Below are positions 1 to 5,685 of a stretch of 8,665 nt of DNA, piece after piece. This stretch comes from Verrucomicrobiota bacterium. GTDB lineage: Bacteria > Verrucomicrobiota > Verrucomicrobiia > Limisphaerales > UBA11320. A program made the position numbers and the translations under genes. The first letter of the stretch is position 1; each line of letters begins with the position of its first letter. Location of the stretch: positions 1 through 8,665 of the forward strand of contig VHDG01000126.1 of assembly GCA_016871475.1 (NCBI GenBank). Reading direction: 5' to 3'. Below the pieces are notes generated by a model that saw only the letters and a list, made by a program, of their open reading frames with translations, had not been told where the DNA came from and did no database searches.

Positions 1-303
1 AGATGAGCCGACCTCAATCCCCGATACCCAAACGATGTCACACTCAGCACACCGGTGGCGAATCGGATCGTGCGTGCCGGGCAATGACGCTGCCGCTTCA
101 AGTCTCTGCCCGCACTTCGGACAGCGATAGAAATTCTGAAACCAAGCGACAGCAGCGCCGGATAACACAACGACCCCAATAACGCCGACAACGGCAGCTG
201 GAACACCGAAAGCTAAATAAAGCCCGAGGGGACAAAGTGTGCCGAGCAGCGCCCCAATCGTCGCGCCTCTCAATATCCTCTTGTCTCGCTTGATTTGGGA
301 CAT
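1..303 (-). CDS. Small membrane protein with C-terminal zinc ribbon (partial, cut by left edge)
   Basis: Reading the minus strand from an ATG at 303 gives 101 codons without a stop up to the window edge, so the C-terminus is missing. The N-terminus is short and basic (MSQIKRDKR). Two hydrophobic segments follow, at about residues 13-33 and 35-54. After them comes a soluble part with CPKC (C61, C64) and CAEC (C85, C88), the layout of a zinc ribbon. The start lies 13 bp past the end of the attC-like site at 316-406. The AGGTGA that straddles the end of that site (318-313) sits 10 nt before the ATG and could be its ribosome binding site, so the gene looks like the first ORF of an integron cassette. 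I do not recognise the family; a role in the inner membrane is inferred from the helices only. Confidence 0.6.
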   Translation of the reverse strand, partial: MSQIKRDKRILRGATIGALLGTLCPLGLYLAFGVPAAVVGVIGVVVLSGAAVAWFQNFYRCPKCGQRLEAAASLPGTHDPIRHRCAECDIVWVSGIEVGSS

Positions 304-315
304 GCGCGTGCTGTC

Positions 316-406
316 ACCTAACGGCTAAGGTAACCCGGCGGCGGCCAAAAACCTTCGATTTCAGAATCCGCCCAGCCCGCCGCTCGGGTTGACCGCCTTG
401 TTCGGC
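316..406 (-). other. Candidate integron attC recombination site (59-base-element type)
   Basis: Read on the minus strand, the 91 bp show the attC plan. R'' is GCCGAAC (406-400), one mismatch from RYYYAAC. R' is GTTAGGT (322-316), a perfect GTTRRRY. Inside them are unpaired 5-6 nt spacers (AAGGC and TTAGCC). L'' GGTCAACCC pairs with L' GGGTTACC except for one extra C in L'', and the stem continues through GCGGCGG/CCGCCGC with a second unpaired A on the same arm, about 16 bp in all. One or two extrahelical bases on the L'' arm are characteristic of attC and set the orientation. The terminal loop is about 29 nt. The next ORF starts 13 bp beyond R', as in cassette arrays. No integrase gene is in the window. 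Confidence 0.75.
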
Positions 407-439
407 CTTCAGCTCTTTTCGTAAACTTGCCGCATGTCC

Positions 440-479
440 GGTTGACATTACATTGTGTCTGGTATACATTACATCGTGT
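440..479 (+). promoter_or_regulatory. Direct-repeat operator candidate, 21-bp period
   Basis: GGTTGACATTACATTGTGT (440-458) is repeated as GGTATACATTACATCGTGT (461-479), with 16 of 19 positions identical. The 21-bp period is two helical turns, so two protein units would sit on the same DNA face. The repeats cover the -35 and -10 region. The most likely ligand is the HTH protein encoded at 1011-1259 (autoregulation), an inference from context. Confidence 0.5.
442..470 (+). promoter_or_regulatory. Promoter of the membrane protein/HTH pair
   Basis: A perfect -35 box TTGACA lies at 442-447. The -10 box is either TATACA at 463-468 (15-bp spacer) or TACATT at 465-470 (17-bp spacer). It lies 45-50 bp upstream of the ATG at 515. 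A direct repeat overlaps both boxes, so a repressor bound there would block transcription. Confidence 0.55.
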
Positions 480-514
480 TGGCGTCCAAATCCGTCGTTC
501 GAAAGGTAATTCAC

Positions 515-1018
515 ATGAGTTTTCACGAAAAAAGCGCGTGGGCCTGTTTGGTTGGTATTGTTGTTGCTTACGTTCCATACTTCACGGTGGTGCTCCGTTT
601 TCCGATGGCTGCCATTGGGCTTTTTTGGCTTGCGGCAATTGTGCTGTCGGCCGTCCTTGTCGTCTTCCACATCGTGAACGCGATTGCAACTAAGTCCATT
701 CGCTCCAGAGGTGAGGTTCCGCCTTTGGACGAGCTGGACCAAAGCATTGAACTGAAGGCGTCGAAATGGGCCGGTCTAGTTCTTTCAATCGCGGTAGTGA
801 CGTGGATTCTCGTCGCTACATATTCAGCGTTGCTAGTTGGCGGCAGTGCGTTGGAACAGGCAAAGTTGGCCGGAAGCGAAGTCTCTACCTCAGCTTTCTC
901 CATATCTGTGTTCTCGGCGATGGTCGCCATTCACTGGTTGTTTGCGGGTTTCGTCATTGCAAACGTGGCCTACTATGGAGGCATCGTATGGGGCTATCGG
1001 AGAATCGCCAGTGCCTAA
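515..1018 (+). CDS. Four-helix membrane protein of the DUF2178-like type
   Basis: This 167-aa protein has four hydrophobic segments at about residues 9-27, 33-56, 85-108 and 127-156. Between helices 2 and 3 is a polar stretch DELDQSIELKASK (72-84). It matches the DExDxxIExxA signature of small membrane proteins that are commonly encoded next to XRE-type regulators, in the DUF2178 style. An in-frame ATG at 455 lies inside the promoter; the ATG at 515 is preferred because AAAGG (502-506) precedes it at good distance. The stop overlaps the GTG start of the downstream regulator by 8 bp, so the two are translationally coupled. Base composition is lower in G+C than the core genes to the right. The biochemical function is unknown. 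Sensing or control of the partner regulator is an inference. Confidence 0.72.
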   Translation: MSFHEKSAWACLVGIVVAYVPYFTVVLRFPMAAIGLFWLAAIVLSAVLVVFHIVNAIATKSIRSRGEVPPLDELDQSIELKASKWAGLVLSIAVVTWILVATYSALLVGGSALEQAKLAGSEVSTSAFSISVFSAMVAIHWLFAGFVIANVAYYGGIVWGYRRIASA

Positions 1019-1259
1019 GGTTCAAATTTCAAATCGCATTCGCGAACTGCGGTTCACGGCTGGTGAGTTGACGCAGCAGGCTCTGGCTGATCGTGTTGGC
1101 ATCACTCGTCAAACCGTCATTGCATTGGAACAGGGTAAATACTACCCATCTCTCGAGCTGGCATTCGTGATCGCAGAAGCATTTGGCGTCGGTATCGAGG
1201 ATGTATTCCAACCGCAGATCAATTCGAGACCATCGAAACGTTCGGGCAGGGCTTCATGA
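1011..1259 (+). CDS. XRE-family helix-turn-helix transcriptional regulator
   Basis: This is an 82-aa single-domain DNA-binding protein. The HTH spans about residues 20-42 (LTQQALADRVGITRQTVIALEQG), with recognition helix T32-Q41. It is followed by the typical YYPSLELAFVIAEAFGVGIEDVF, the hallmark of the small YgzD/HTH_3 regulators. The start is GTG at 1011: GGAG at 999-1002 lies 8 nt upstream, and translation from there gives PKVQISNRIRELR, the normal beginning of the family. Longer in-frame readings upstream run through the preceding membrane gene and are not believed. It overlaps that gene by 8 bp. The basic tail (RPSKRSGRAS) is unremarkable. It probably represses its own promoter at the 21-bp direct repeats. 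Confidence 0.85.
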   Translation: MPKVQISNRIRELRFTAGELTQQALADRVGITRQTVIALEQGKYYPSLELAFVIAEAFGVGIEDVFQPQINSRPSKRSGRAS

Positions 1260-1300
1260 ACTCGTGACGAACAGTGTTATTAAGCAGCGTTCCAGGTGCA

Positions 1301-1420
1301 GCCTATCACACCAACGGCTGCGTTATCGCCGCCTATCATGCGAATACCAGCAGATCCGCTTCCTATCCTGTAAATGGCAGCAGACTCGCTGTCTATCCAG
1401 CCACTGTATCTGTCAGGCTT
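1301..1420. repeat. Degenerate 30-bp tandem repeat, four units
   Basis: The pentamer CTATC recurs at 1303, 1333, 1363 and 1393, exactly every 30 bp. Units 1331-1360 and 1361-1390 agree at 22 of 30 positions (CCTATC, CAGCAGA and CGCT conserved). Unit 1301-1330 agrees with the second at about 17 of 30, and unit 1391-1420 is the most diverged. The period is a multiple of three, so both strands read as 10-residue peptide repeats: minus strand WIDSESAAIY, RIGSGSAGIR, MIGGDNAAVG; plus strand LSCEYQQIRF, LSCKWQQTRC. Neither reading sits in a convincing gene. Perfect short repeats separated by spacers are absent, so this is not a CRISPR array. Confidence 0.7.
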
Positions 1421-1765
1421 GTTCACGGGCTGTTCTAAATTTTTCGTGGCTATTGAGCGTATAAGTTGCCACCTCATGGAGCCTGAGGCACAGAAACGCT
1501 GCCGCCCTTCCGGTCCCTGCAAACCTGCAGGCCGGATTGCGCTTGGCGACTTTTTCCTGTTCGCCCATCCCATCACTCTCAAGCCAGCGCAGGGCCCCGC
1601 CTTTCTCCTCACTTCTCCGTCGCTCCCACCAGGACCTTGCTCAGCTCTCTTCCAGAGGAACTGGCCGCGTACTTGGCCGAATCAGCCCCGAAAGTCGAGC
1701 CGAGAATCTAAACCCAAAGAGGTATGGTCGTTGTCGTGACCGAGAAAAACGGAAAAGGAGTGAGA

Positions 1766-1848
1766 ACCACGGAATACACCGACCACACGGAAAGAAAACC
1801 GGTCTATTTGTTCCCTCTTCTTCCGTGTCTTCCGAGTAATCCGTGGTC
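1766..1848. repeat. Long imperfect inverted repeat (CCACGGAATACAC type)
   Basis: The left arm (1766-1792) begins ACCACGGAATACACC and ends CACACGGAA. The right arm (1821-1848) begins TTCCGTGTCTTCC and ends ATCCGTGGTC. The outer 10 bp pair with one mismatch and the inner TTCCGTGT/ACACGGAA pair perfectly; the middle of each arm is diverged. The loop is about 28 bp. It could be a REP-like or MITE-like element. No transposase is present. Confidence 0.65.
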
Positions 1849-1894
1849 CACACATCGGTGGTTCCAGAGCATCGAACATCAAAGACGATCAGGC

Positions 1895-1918
1895 GATTAC
1901 GATTACGATTACGACTAC
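1895..1918 (+). repeat. GATTAC hexamer tandem repeat
   Basis: Three perfect GATTAC units (1895-1912) are followed by one variant GACTAC (1913-1918). The run lies 12 bp upstream of a heptamer repeat, in non-coding DNA. Confidence 0.9.
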
Positions 1919-1930
1919 GAGGGAGGGCCG

Positions 1931-1958
1931 GGTTCTTGGTTCTTGGTTCTTGGTTCTT
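1931..1958 (+). repeat. GGTTCTT heptamer tandem repeat
   Basis: Four perfect head-to-tail copies of GGTTCTT occupy 1931-1958. A period of seven does not keep a reading frame, which supports the non-coding nature of the stretch and makes the tract prone to slippage. Confidence 0.92.
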
Positions 1959-2057
1959 GCATCTCGCCGGCCTCTGAGTCGCGCATGGCCTGATGCCGGC
2001 GGGACGCCATCGCTCCCAGTGACGGGTCACGGATGGGACGATTACGAGTCCAGGCTG

Positions 2058-2122
2058 ACACCGCAGAGGAAGTTTGGAGCAGAATCAGAATTCTTCTCTG
2101 CGCCCCTTCCCGTCTGCGGTGT
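2058..2122. repeat. Inverted repeat with ACACCGCAGA arms
   Basis: ACACCGCAGA (2058-2067) is perfectly complementary to TCTGCGGTGT (2113-2122), 45 bp apart. Within the loop lies a smaller imperfect palindrome, GCAGAATC-AGAATTCT-TCTCTGC (2079-2101). The composition differs from both flanks. It resembles a non-coding repeat unit rather than a terminator, since no T run follows. Confidence 0.6.
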
Positions 2123-2247
2123 AACCTCGGCGTGCTCCGGGCCGAAGAAAGTAAGTTGCACCCTGGCGCAGATCTCCCATTCACCGTCCACCCGCTGGAC
2201 ACCGTCACGCATTTCGGCTTGGATGCCCGGCGTTCTGATCGCGACCC

Positions 2248-4050
2248 ATGCCGCCCCAACCCATGAAGGCAAATGCCAAACACCAAACCGCTCGCACGAG
2301 TTCCATCGACGTCGGATCCGCGACTGTGGCTCTCATCCGGTTGGGGTTGCCAGGCCTTTGCCTCCTCGCTTGCCTGACAGGCTGCACTCCTGACCCCGGC
2401 AAACCGAATGGAACCGCGTCCTCCCCCTCCCCGGACGCCCCCTGGTTCGAGGAAGTCAGTCAGCAACTGGGTGTGAACTCCGTTCATGACGTTGGAACCC
2501 CAGGATCGTTCTTCATGCCAGAGCACGTGGGATCCGGGGCTGCTCTTTTCGACTATGACAAGGATGGGCGACTGGATCTCTACCTCCTCAACAACGGAGG
2601 TCCCGAGAAAGGTTCGCGAAACCGTCTCTATCACCAGGAACCCGATGGCAGTTTTCGTGATGTCTCGACAGGCTCAGGCCTGGACGTCGCAGGCTTCGGC
2701 ATGGGCACCGCTGTGGGTGACGTGAACAACGATGGATGGCCCGACCTGCTCCTCACTGAGTATGGGCAAGCCCGACTGTTCTTGAACCAGAAGAACGGTT
2801 CCTTCCAATCAGAATCCAGGCAGTCCGGAATCGACAACCCGCATTGGGGCACATCTGCCAGCTTCCTGGATTTCGATCGCGACGGATGGCTCGACCTCGT
2901 GATCGCCAACTACGTCGACCACGCCCCCACTCAGAAGTGTCATGACCAAAGCGGACGTCAGGAATTCTGCGGTCCCCAGGGTTTCTCGCCATCGATCAGC
3001 CGCCTGTTCCGAAACCGCAGCGGCGAAGGCAAGTCGGGCCCGGAACGATTCCAGGACGTGACTGTGAAGTCAGGCCTTGTGAAGCACCCAGGCCCCGCCC
3101 TCGGAGTCGTTTGCCTCGATTTCGATGGCGATCACTGGCCGGATATCTTTGTCGCGGATGATGCGAGGCCCAACCGCCTCTTTATGAATCGTCGGGATGG
3201 CACGTTTTCGGAGGAAGCGGTTTCTCGAGGCGTGGCGTACAACGCGATGGGACAGTCTGCTGCGAACATGGGCATCGGTGTGGGAGACGTGGACTCGAAC
3301 GGATTCTTCGATTTGTTTGTGACCCATCTCACCGAGGAGCAACACACGCTTTGGATGCAAGGACCTCAGGGCCTCTTCATGGATCGAACATCGGGAGCGG
3401 GGCTGGCCGAATCACAATGGAGAGGCACCGCATTTGGCACGGTCATGATTGATTTCGATCACAATGCCGGAGTCGACATCGCCTTCGTGAACGGCCGGGT
3501 TAAGCGCGACAAGTCGGGTCGATCCGAATCGGTTCCTGGAGTCCCGCCTTTCTGGAGCCCTTACGCCCAGCGTCACCAGCTGTTCTCCAACGACGGTCAG
3601 GGAAAATTTCGCGACATCTCTGCCGCGAACAGCGCTTATCACGCAGCCTCCGTGGGCCGAGGCTTGGCTTGTGGCGATCTCGACAACGACGGTGACATAG
3701 ACCTCGTCATCACAAGCACCGGAGGTGCCGTGCGCATCCTTAGGAACATTGCACAGGCCAAGGGACACTGGCTCATGATCCAGGCGATAGACCCCGCGCG
3801 AGGGGGTCGCGATGCGATCGGTGCGGAAGTGACGATCCGAGCTGGCACACGAGAATGGCGCCGCACGATCCAACCCGCCTACAGCTATCTCTGCAGCAAC
3901 GATCCGCGGGCACACTTCGGATTGGGCGATGTGAGGAGCGTTGATCGGATTCTCGTCACCTGGCCGGATGGATCAAAGGAAGGTTTCTCAGGCGGGCCCG
4001 TCAACCAGCACCTGGTGCTGAAACAGGGAACCGGTGAACCTCTGAAATAA
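2248..4050 (+). CDS. CRTAC1-family lipoprotein with FG-GAP/VCBS repeats and C-terminal ASPIC/UnbV domain
   Basis: This 600-aa protein has a lipoprotein signal: hydrophobic LGLPGLCLLACLTGC ending in lipobox LTGC, with acylated Cys46. Seven FG-GAP/VCBS blades follow, each with a calcium-binding DxDxDGxxD-type loop, starting near residues 102, 158, 208, 291, 347, 402 and 477. Two are degenerate (DFDGDHWPD and DFDHNAGVD). The conserved cysteine pair C231/C241 in a KCHD...FCGPQGF stretch is typical of the CRTAC1 family. The C-terminus (about 525-595, GAEVTIRAG...HFGLGD...ILVTWPDG) is the ASPIC/UnbV domain. The fold should be a seven-bladed beta-propeller anchored to a membrane and facing the periplasm or exterior. 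The ligand is unknown; adhesion or glycan binding is only family-level inference. A second start at 2263 is equally possible, and neither has a clear Shine-Dalgarno site. It converges on ilvE with a 53-bp gap. Confidence 0.9.
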   Translation: MPPQPMKANAKHQTARTSSIDVGSATVALIRLGLPGLCLLACLTGCTPDPGKPNGTASSPSPDAPWFEEVSQQLGVNSVHDVGTPGSFFMPEHVGSGAALFDYDKDGRLDLYLLNNGGPEKGSRNRLYHQEPDGSFRDVSTGSGLDVAGFGMGTAVGDVNNDGWPDLLLTEYGQARLFLNQKNGSFQSESRQSGIDNPHWGTSASFLDFDRDGWLDLVIANYVDHAPTQKCHDQSGRQEFCGPQGFSPSISRLFRNRSGEGKSGPERFQDVTVKSGLVKHPGPALGVVCLDFDGDHWPDIFVADDARPNRLFMNRRDGTFSEEAVSRGVAYNAMGQSAANMGIGVGDVDSNGFFDLFVTHLTEEQHTLWMQGPQGLFMDRTSGAGLAESQWRGTAFGTVMIDFDHNAGVDIAFVNGRVKRDKSGRSESVPGVPPFWSPYAQRHQLFSNDGQGKFRDISAANSAYHAASVGRGLACGDLDNDGDIDLVITSTGGAVRILRNIAQAKGHWLMIQAIDPARGGRDAIGAEVTIRAGTREWRRTIQPAYSYLCSNDPRAHFGLGDVRSVDRILVTWPDGSKEGFSGGPVNQHLVLKQGTGEPLK

Positions 4051-4103
4051 ATCCGCCAGCAGGATCGGTGTGAAAAATGCCCACCCACTTCATGAACAGC
4101 ACA

Positions 4104-4973
4104 CTAGCGCAACGGTTCGCCCGTGCGTCTTGTGAGCTCCTGGAAGCGTTGCAGCAGCTGCCCCGTCGCCGGGCCAGGCTTTCCGTTTCCGATCACTCGA
4201 CCATCGATCTTCACCACAGGAATGATCTCAGCCGCAGTACCGGTCAGGAAACATTCGTCAGCGTTGAACAGGTCGTATCTTGAAAGGTTCGGCTCGAGCA
4301 CTTCCATTCCGGACTGCCGGGCAAGATCCATCACCGTTCCACGGGTAATTCCATAGAGAGCGCCCGCCGACAGCGGCGGAGTCAAGAGCTGACGACCTTT
4401 CACGATGAACAGGTTGTCGCCGGTGCACTCCGCGACGAACCCCTCGGAGTTGAGCATGATCGCCTCCTCCACTCCGGCATTGTTCGCCTCGATCTTGGCG
4501 AGAATGTTGTTCAGATAGTTCAGCGACTTGATCGCCGGGTTGACGGCGTTGTGCAGATTCCGCGTCGTTGCCACCGTCACTATCGCCATCCCTTTTTCGT
4601 ACATCTCCTTGGGATAGAGCTGAATCTTGCCAGCGATCACGATGACCGACGGCTTCTCACATCGGTTGGGGTTAAGCCCCAGCGTGCCGACGCCCCGCGT
4701 GACCACGAGCCGGATATACCCCTCCATCAGCTTGTTTCTGCGACATGTATCCACGACCGCCTTCATCATTTCTGAATGGGTCATGGGGATCTCCAGGAGA
4801 ATGGCCTTCGCTGAAGCGTAAAGCCGATCAATGTGCTCCTTCAGCTTGAAGACCCTTCCGTTGTAAGCCCGGATGCCTTCAAAAATTCCATCGCCGTAGA
4901 GAAGACCGTGATCGAACACGGAAATCTTGGCGTTCTTGGAGTCGTAAAACTTACCGTCGATATAGACTTTCAT
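4104..4973 (-). CDS. ilvE: Branched-chain amino acid aminotransferase (class IV PLP enzyme)
   Basis: This 289-aa cytosolic enzyme transfers the amino group between leucine, isoleucine or valine and 2-oxoglutarate, the last step of branched-chain amino acid synthesis. The N-terminus MKVYIDGKFYDSKNAKISVFDHGLLYGDGIFEGIRAY is diagnostic of fold-type IV branched-chain transaminases. K149 in AIKSLNYLNN is the expected PLP Schiff-base lysine. E182 in FVAECTGDNLF and the GTAAEIIPV loop (245-253) contact the cofactor. The start at ATG 4973 matches the family; a TTG at 5018 would add 15 residues with no family likeness. There is no obvious Shine-Dalgarno site. The upstream minus-strand lipoprotein ends 148 bp away, so ilvE may have its own promoter. 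D-amino acid transaminase is the main alternative but fits the FEGIRAY motif less well. Confidence 0.92.
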   Translation of the reverse strand: MKVYIDGKFYDSKNAKISVFDHGLLYGDGIFEGIRAYNGRVFKLKEHIDRLYASAKAILLEIPMTHSEMMKAVVDTCRRNKLMEGYIRLVVTRGVGTLGLNPNRCEKPSVIVIAGKIQLYPKEMYEKGMAIVTVATTRNLHNAVNPAIKSLNYLNNILAKIEANNAGVEEAIMLNSEGFVAECTGDNLFIVKGRQLLTPPLSAGALYGITRGTVMDLARQSGMEVLEPNLSRYDLFNADECFLTGTAAEIIPVVKIDGRVIGNGKPGPATGQLLQRFQELTRRTGEPLR

Positions 4974-5121
4974 GGCGCAGTGGGCGGGCACTCTACCTGG
5001 GAATTTTTCGAGCCTCAATGACTTTCAAACTCGAAGGGTCTCGACACCATGGTCGAAGGGGTAACCCCACCGCGCTGAGGTGAATCACCAGCGAAGCGTG
5101 GCAGGGATCTTCAGGCTGTCA

Positions 5122-5574
5122 CTATCGGCTGCTCTGCGGACGTGGAGCGCGGCGATTCTCATCCTGTGCTGGAATGAAAGGAGGCACGGATCGGTCAGTA
5201 GCCAATCGGAGAGCGATTTGCTTATCGACCTCGCTGGCGAGGTAAATATCGGCACCACCCCCACGAGTGCGCGCCTGAACCGTCGCACGGCTCCACCGGT
5301 CGCCCAGGGAGTCCACGCGCACCCAAATGCGCCGGGTATCAATGATCCCTTCGATCGACCCGTTGATGGTGTTTTCACCCGTCAACTGGCCGTTCATCTG
5401 GATGACATCCTTGGCAGCACGAAGGACTTTGTCGGTCGCGTATTCGTATCGGCCCTCCACCTTGTCGCGGACGAGCGGATTTCCCCAGCGACGGCGGTCA
5501 TCCACAGTCTTGACGCACCCGGTGAGAGTGGAAAGCAAGACAACGAGAGAGAGAATCATTCCGAAACGGTTCAT
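5122..5574 (-). CDS. Small DUF3568-like lipoprotein
   Basis: This 150-aa protein begins MNRFGMILSLVVLLSTLTGC, a clear lipoprotein signal with lipobox LTGC and lipid-modified Cys20. The mature part has one compact domain: Y-E-YATDKVLRAAKDVIQMNG (a helix), then GSIEGIIDTRRIWVRVD and RATVQARTRGGGADIYLASEVDKQIALRLA. This alternation of a helix and beta strands, ending in a VxVRTxGG-DxxLASxxxxxI pattern, resembles the DUF3568 family of small envelope lipoproteins. The tail after about residue 135 (PPFIPAQDENRRAPRPQSSR) is polar and probably disordered. ATGs at 5577 and 5574 are adjacent; longer extension to 5628 is less likely because it would put residues before the signal peptide. The gene is divergent from the carB half. 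A long open frame on the opposite strand at 5080-5685 is its shadow. Function unknown. Confidence 0.72.
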   Translation of the reverse strand: MNRFGMILSLVVLLSTLTGCVKTVDDRRRWGNPLVRDKVEGRYEYATDKVLRAAKDVIQMNGQLTGENTINGSIEGIIDTRRIWVRVDSLGDRWSRATVQARTRGGGADIYLASEVDKQIALRLATDRSVPPFIPAQDENRRAPRPQSSR

Positions 5575-5636
5575 CATCCACGGGTGATGCTTGAAAGAAC
5601 TCCATGCGTCAAGAAAATGAATTCCCAATCCAACAC

Positions 5637-5665
5637 TTGTCAGGCGTTCGCGCCTGAGTCTTACT
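5637..5665 (+). promoter_or_regulatory. Possible carB promoter
   Basis: TTGTCA (5637-5642) matches the -35 consensus at five of six positions. CTTACT (5660-5665), 17 bp downstream, is a poor -10 box (three of six). Transcription would then start at about G5672-G5673, directly before nine T residues and only 13-14 nt before the ATG. It lies in the 111-bp gap between two divergent genes, so a promoter is expected somewhere here. Confidence 0.3.
5641..5656. promoter_or_regulatory. Perfect 6-bp hairpin with TTCG loop, upstream of carB
   Basis: CAGGCG-TTCG-CGCCTG is a perfect inverted repeat with a four-base loop. It sits between the proposed -35 and -10 boxes of carB. It could be an operator, or an RNA hairpin if transcription begins further upstream. 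The T run at 5674-5682 is too far from it for a classical terminator. Confidence 0.4.
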
Positions 5666-5685
5666 TCGCCAGGTTTTTTTTTCGG

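Larger units (their letters stand above)
1260..2247. other. Gene-free stretch of about 1 kb, rich in repeats
   Basis: ORFs here are short, overlap in several frames and show no recognisable domains or coherent protein composition. The stretch holds a 30-bp tandem repeat (1301-1420), an imperfect inverted repeat (1766-1848), two microsatellite-like runs (1895-1918 and 1931-1958) and a second inverted repeat (2058-2122). Positions 1421-1740 show nothing I can name. It separates the cassette-like accessory DNA from the core genes. Confidence 0.6.

Noticed and set aside
455..514. Upstream ATG start at 455 for the membrane protein
   Set aside because: It lies inside the promoter and its direct repeats and has no ribosome binding site; ATG 515 has one.
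1260..1330. Second attC site at the right end of the HTH gene (GCAGCC/GGCTGC hairpin, GTTGGTG on the minus strand)
   Set aside because: GTTGGTG breaks the GTTRRRY rule, no partner R'' or L'' arm could be found and there is no bulged stem.
1301..1420. CRISPR array
   Set aside because: The 30-bp units are contiguous and degenerate, without constant repeats and unique spacers, and no cas genes are nearby.
1915..2634. Minus-strand open frame of 239 codons
   Set aside because: It spans the heptamer repeat, the inverted repeat and the start of the CRTAC1 lipoprotein, with no domain; an antisense artefact.
4030..4125. Both convergent genes end in a TGEPL(K/R) peptide, suggesting a duplicated 3' end
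   Set aside because: The nucleotide match is short and diverged, and a TG-P ending is usual for this aminotransferase type, so coincidence is likelier.
5080..5685. 202-codon in-frame N-terminal extension of the carB ORF
   Set aside because: It has no likeness to CarB, runs opposite to a gene with a clear lipoprotein signal, and similarity begins exactly at ATG 5686.
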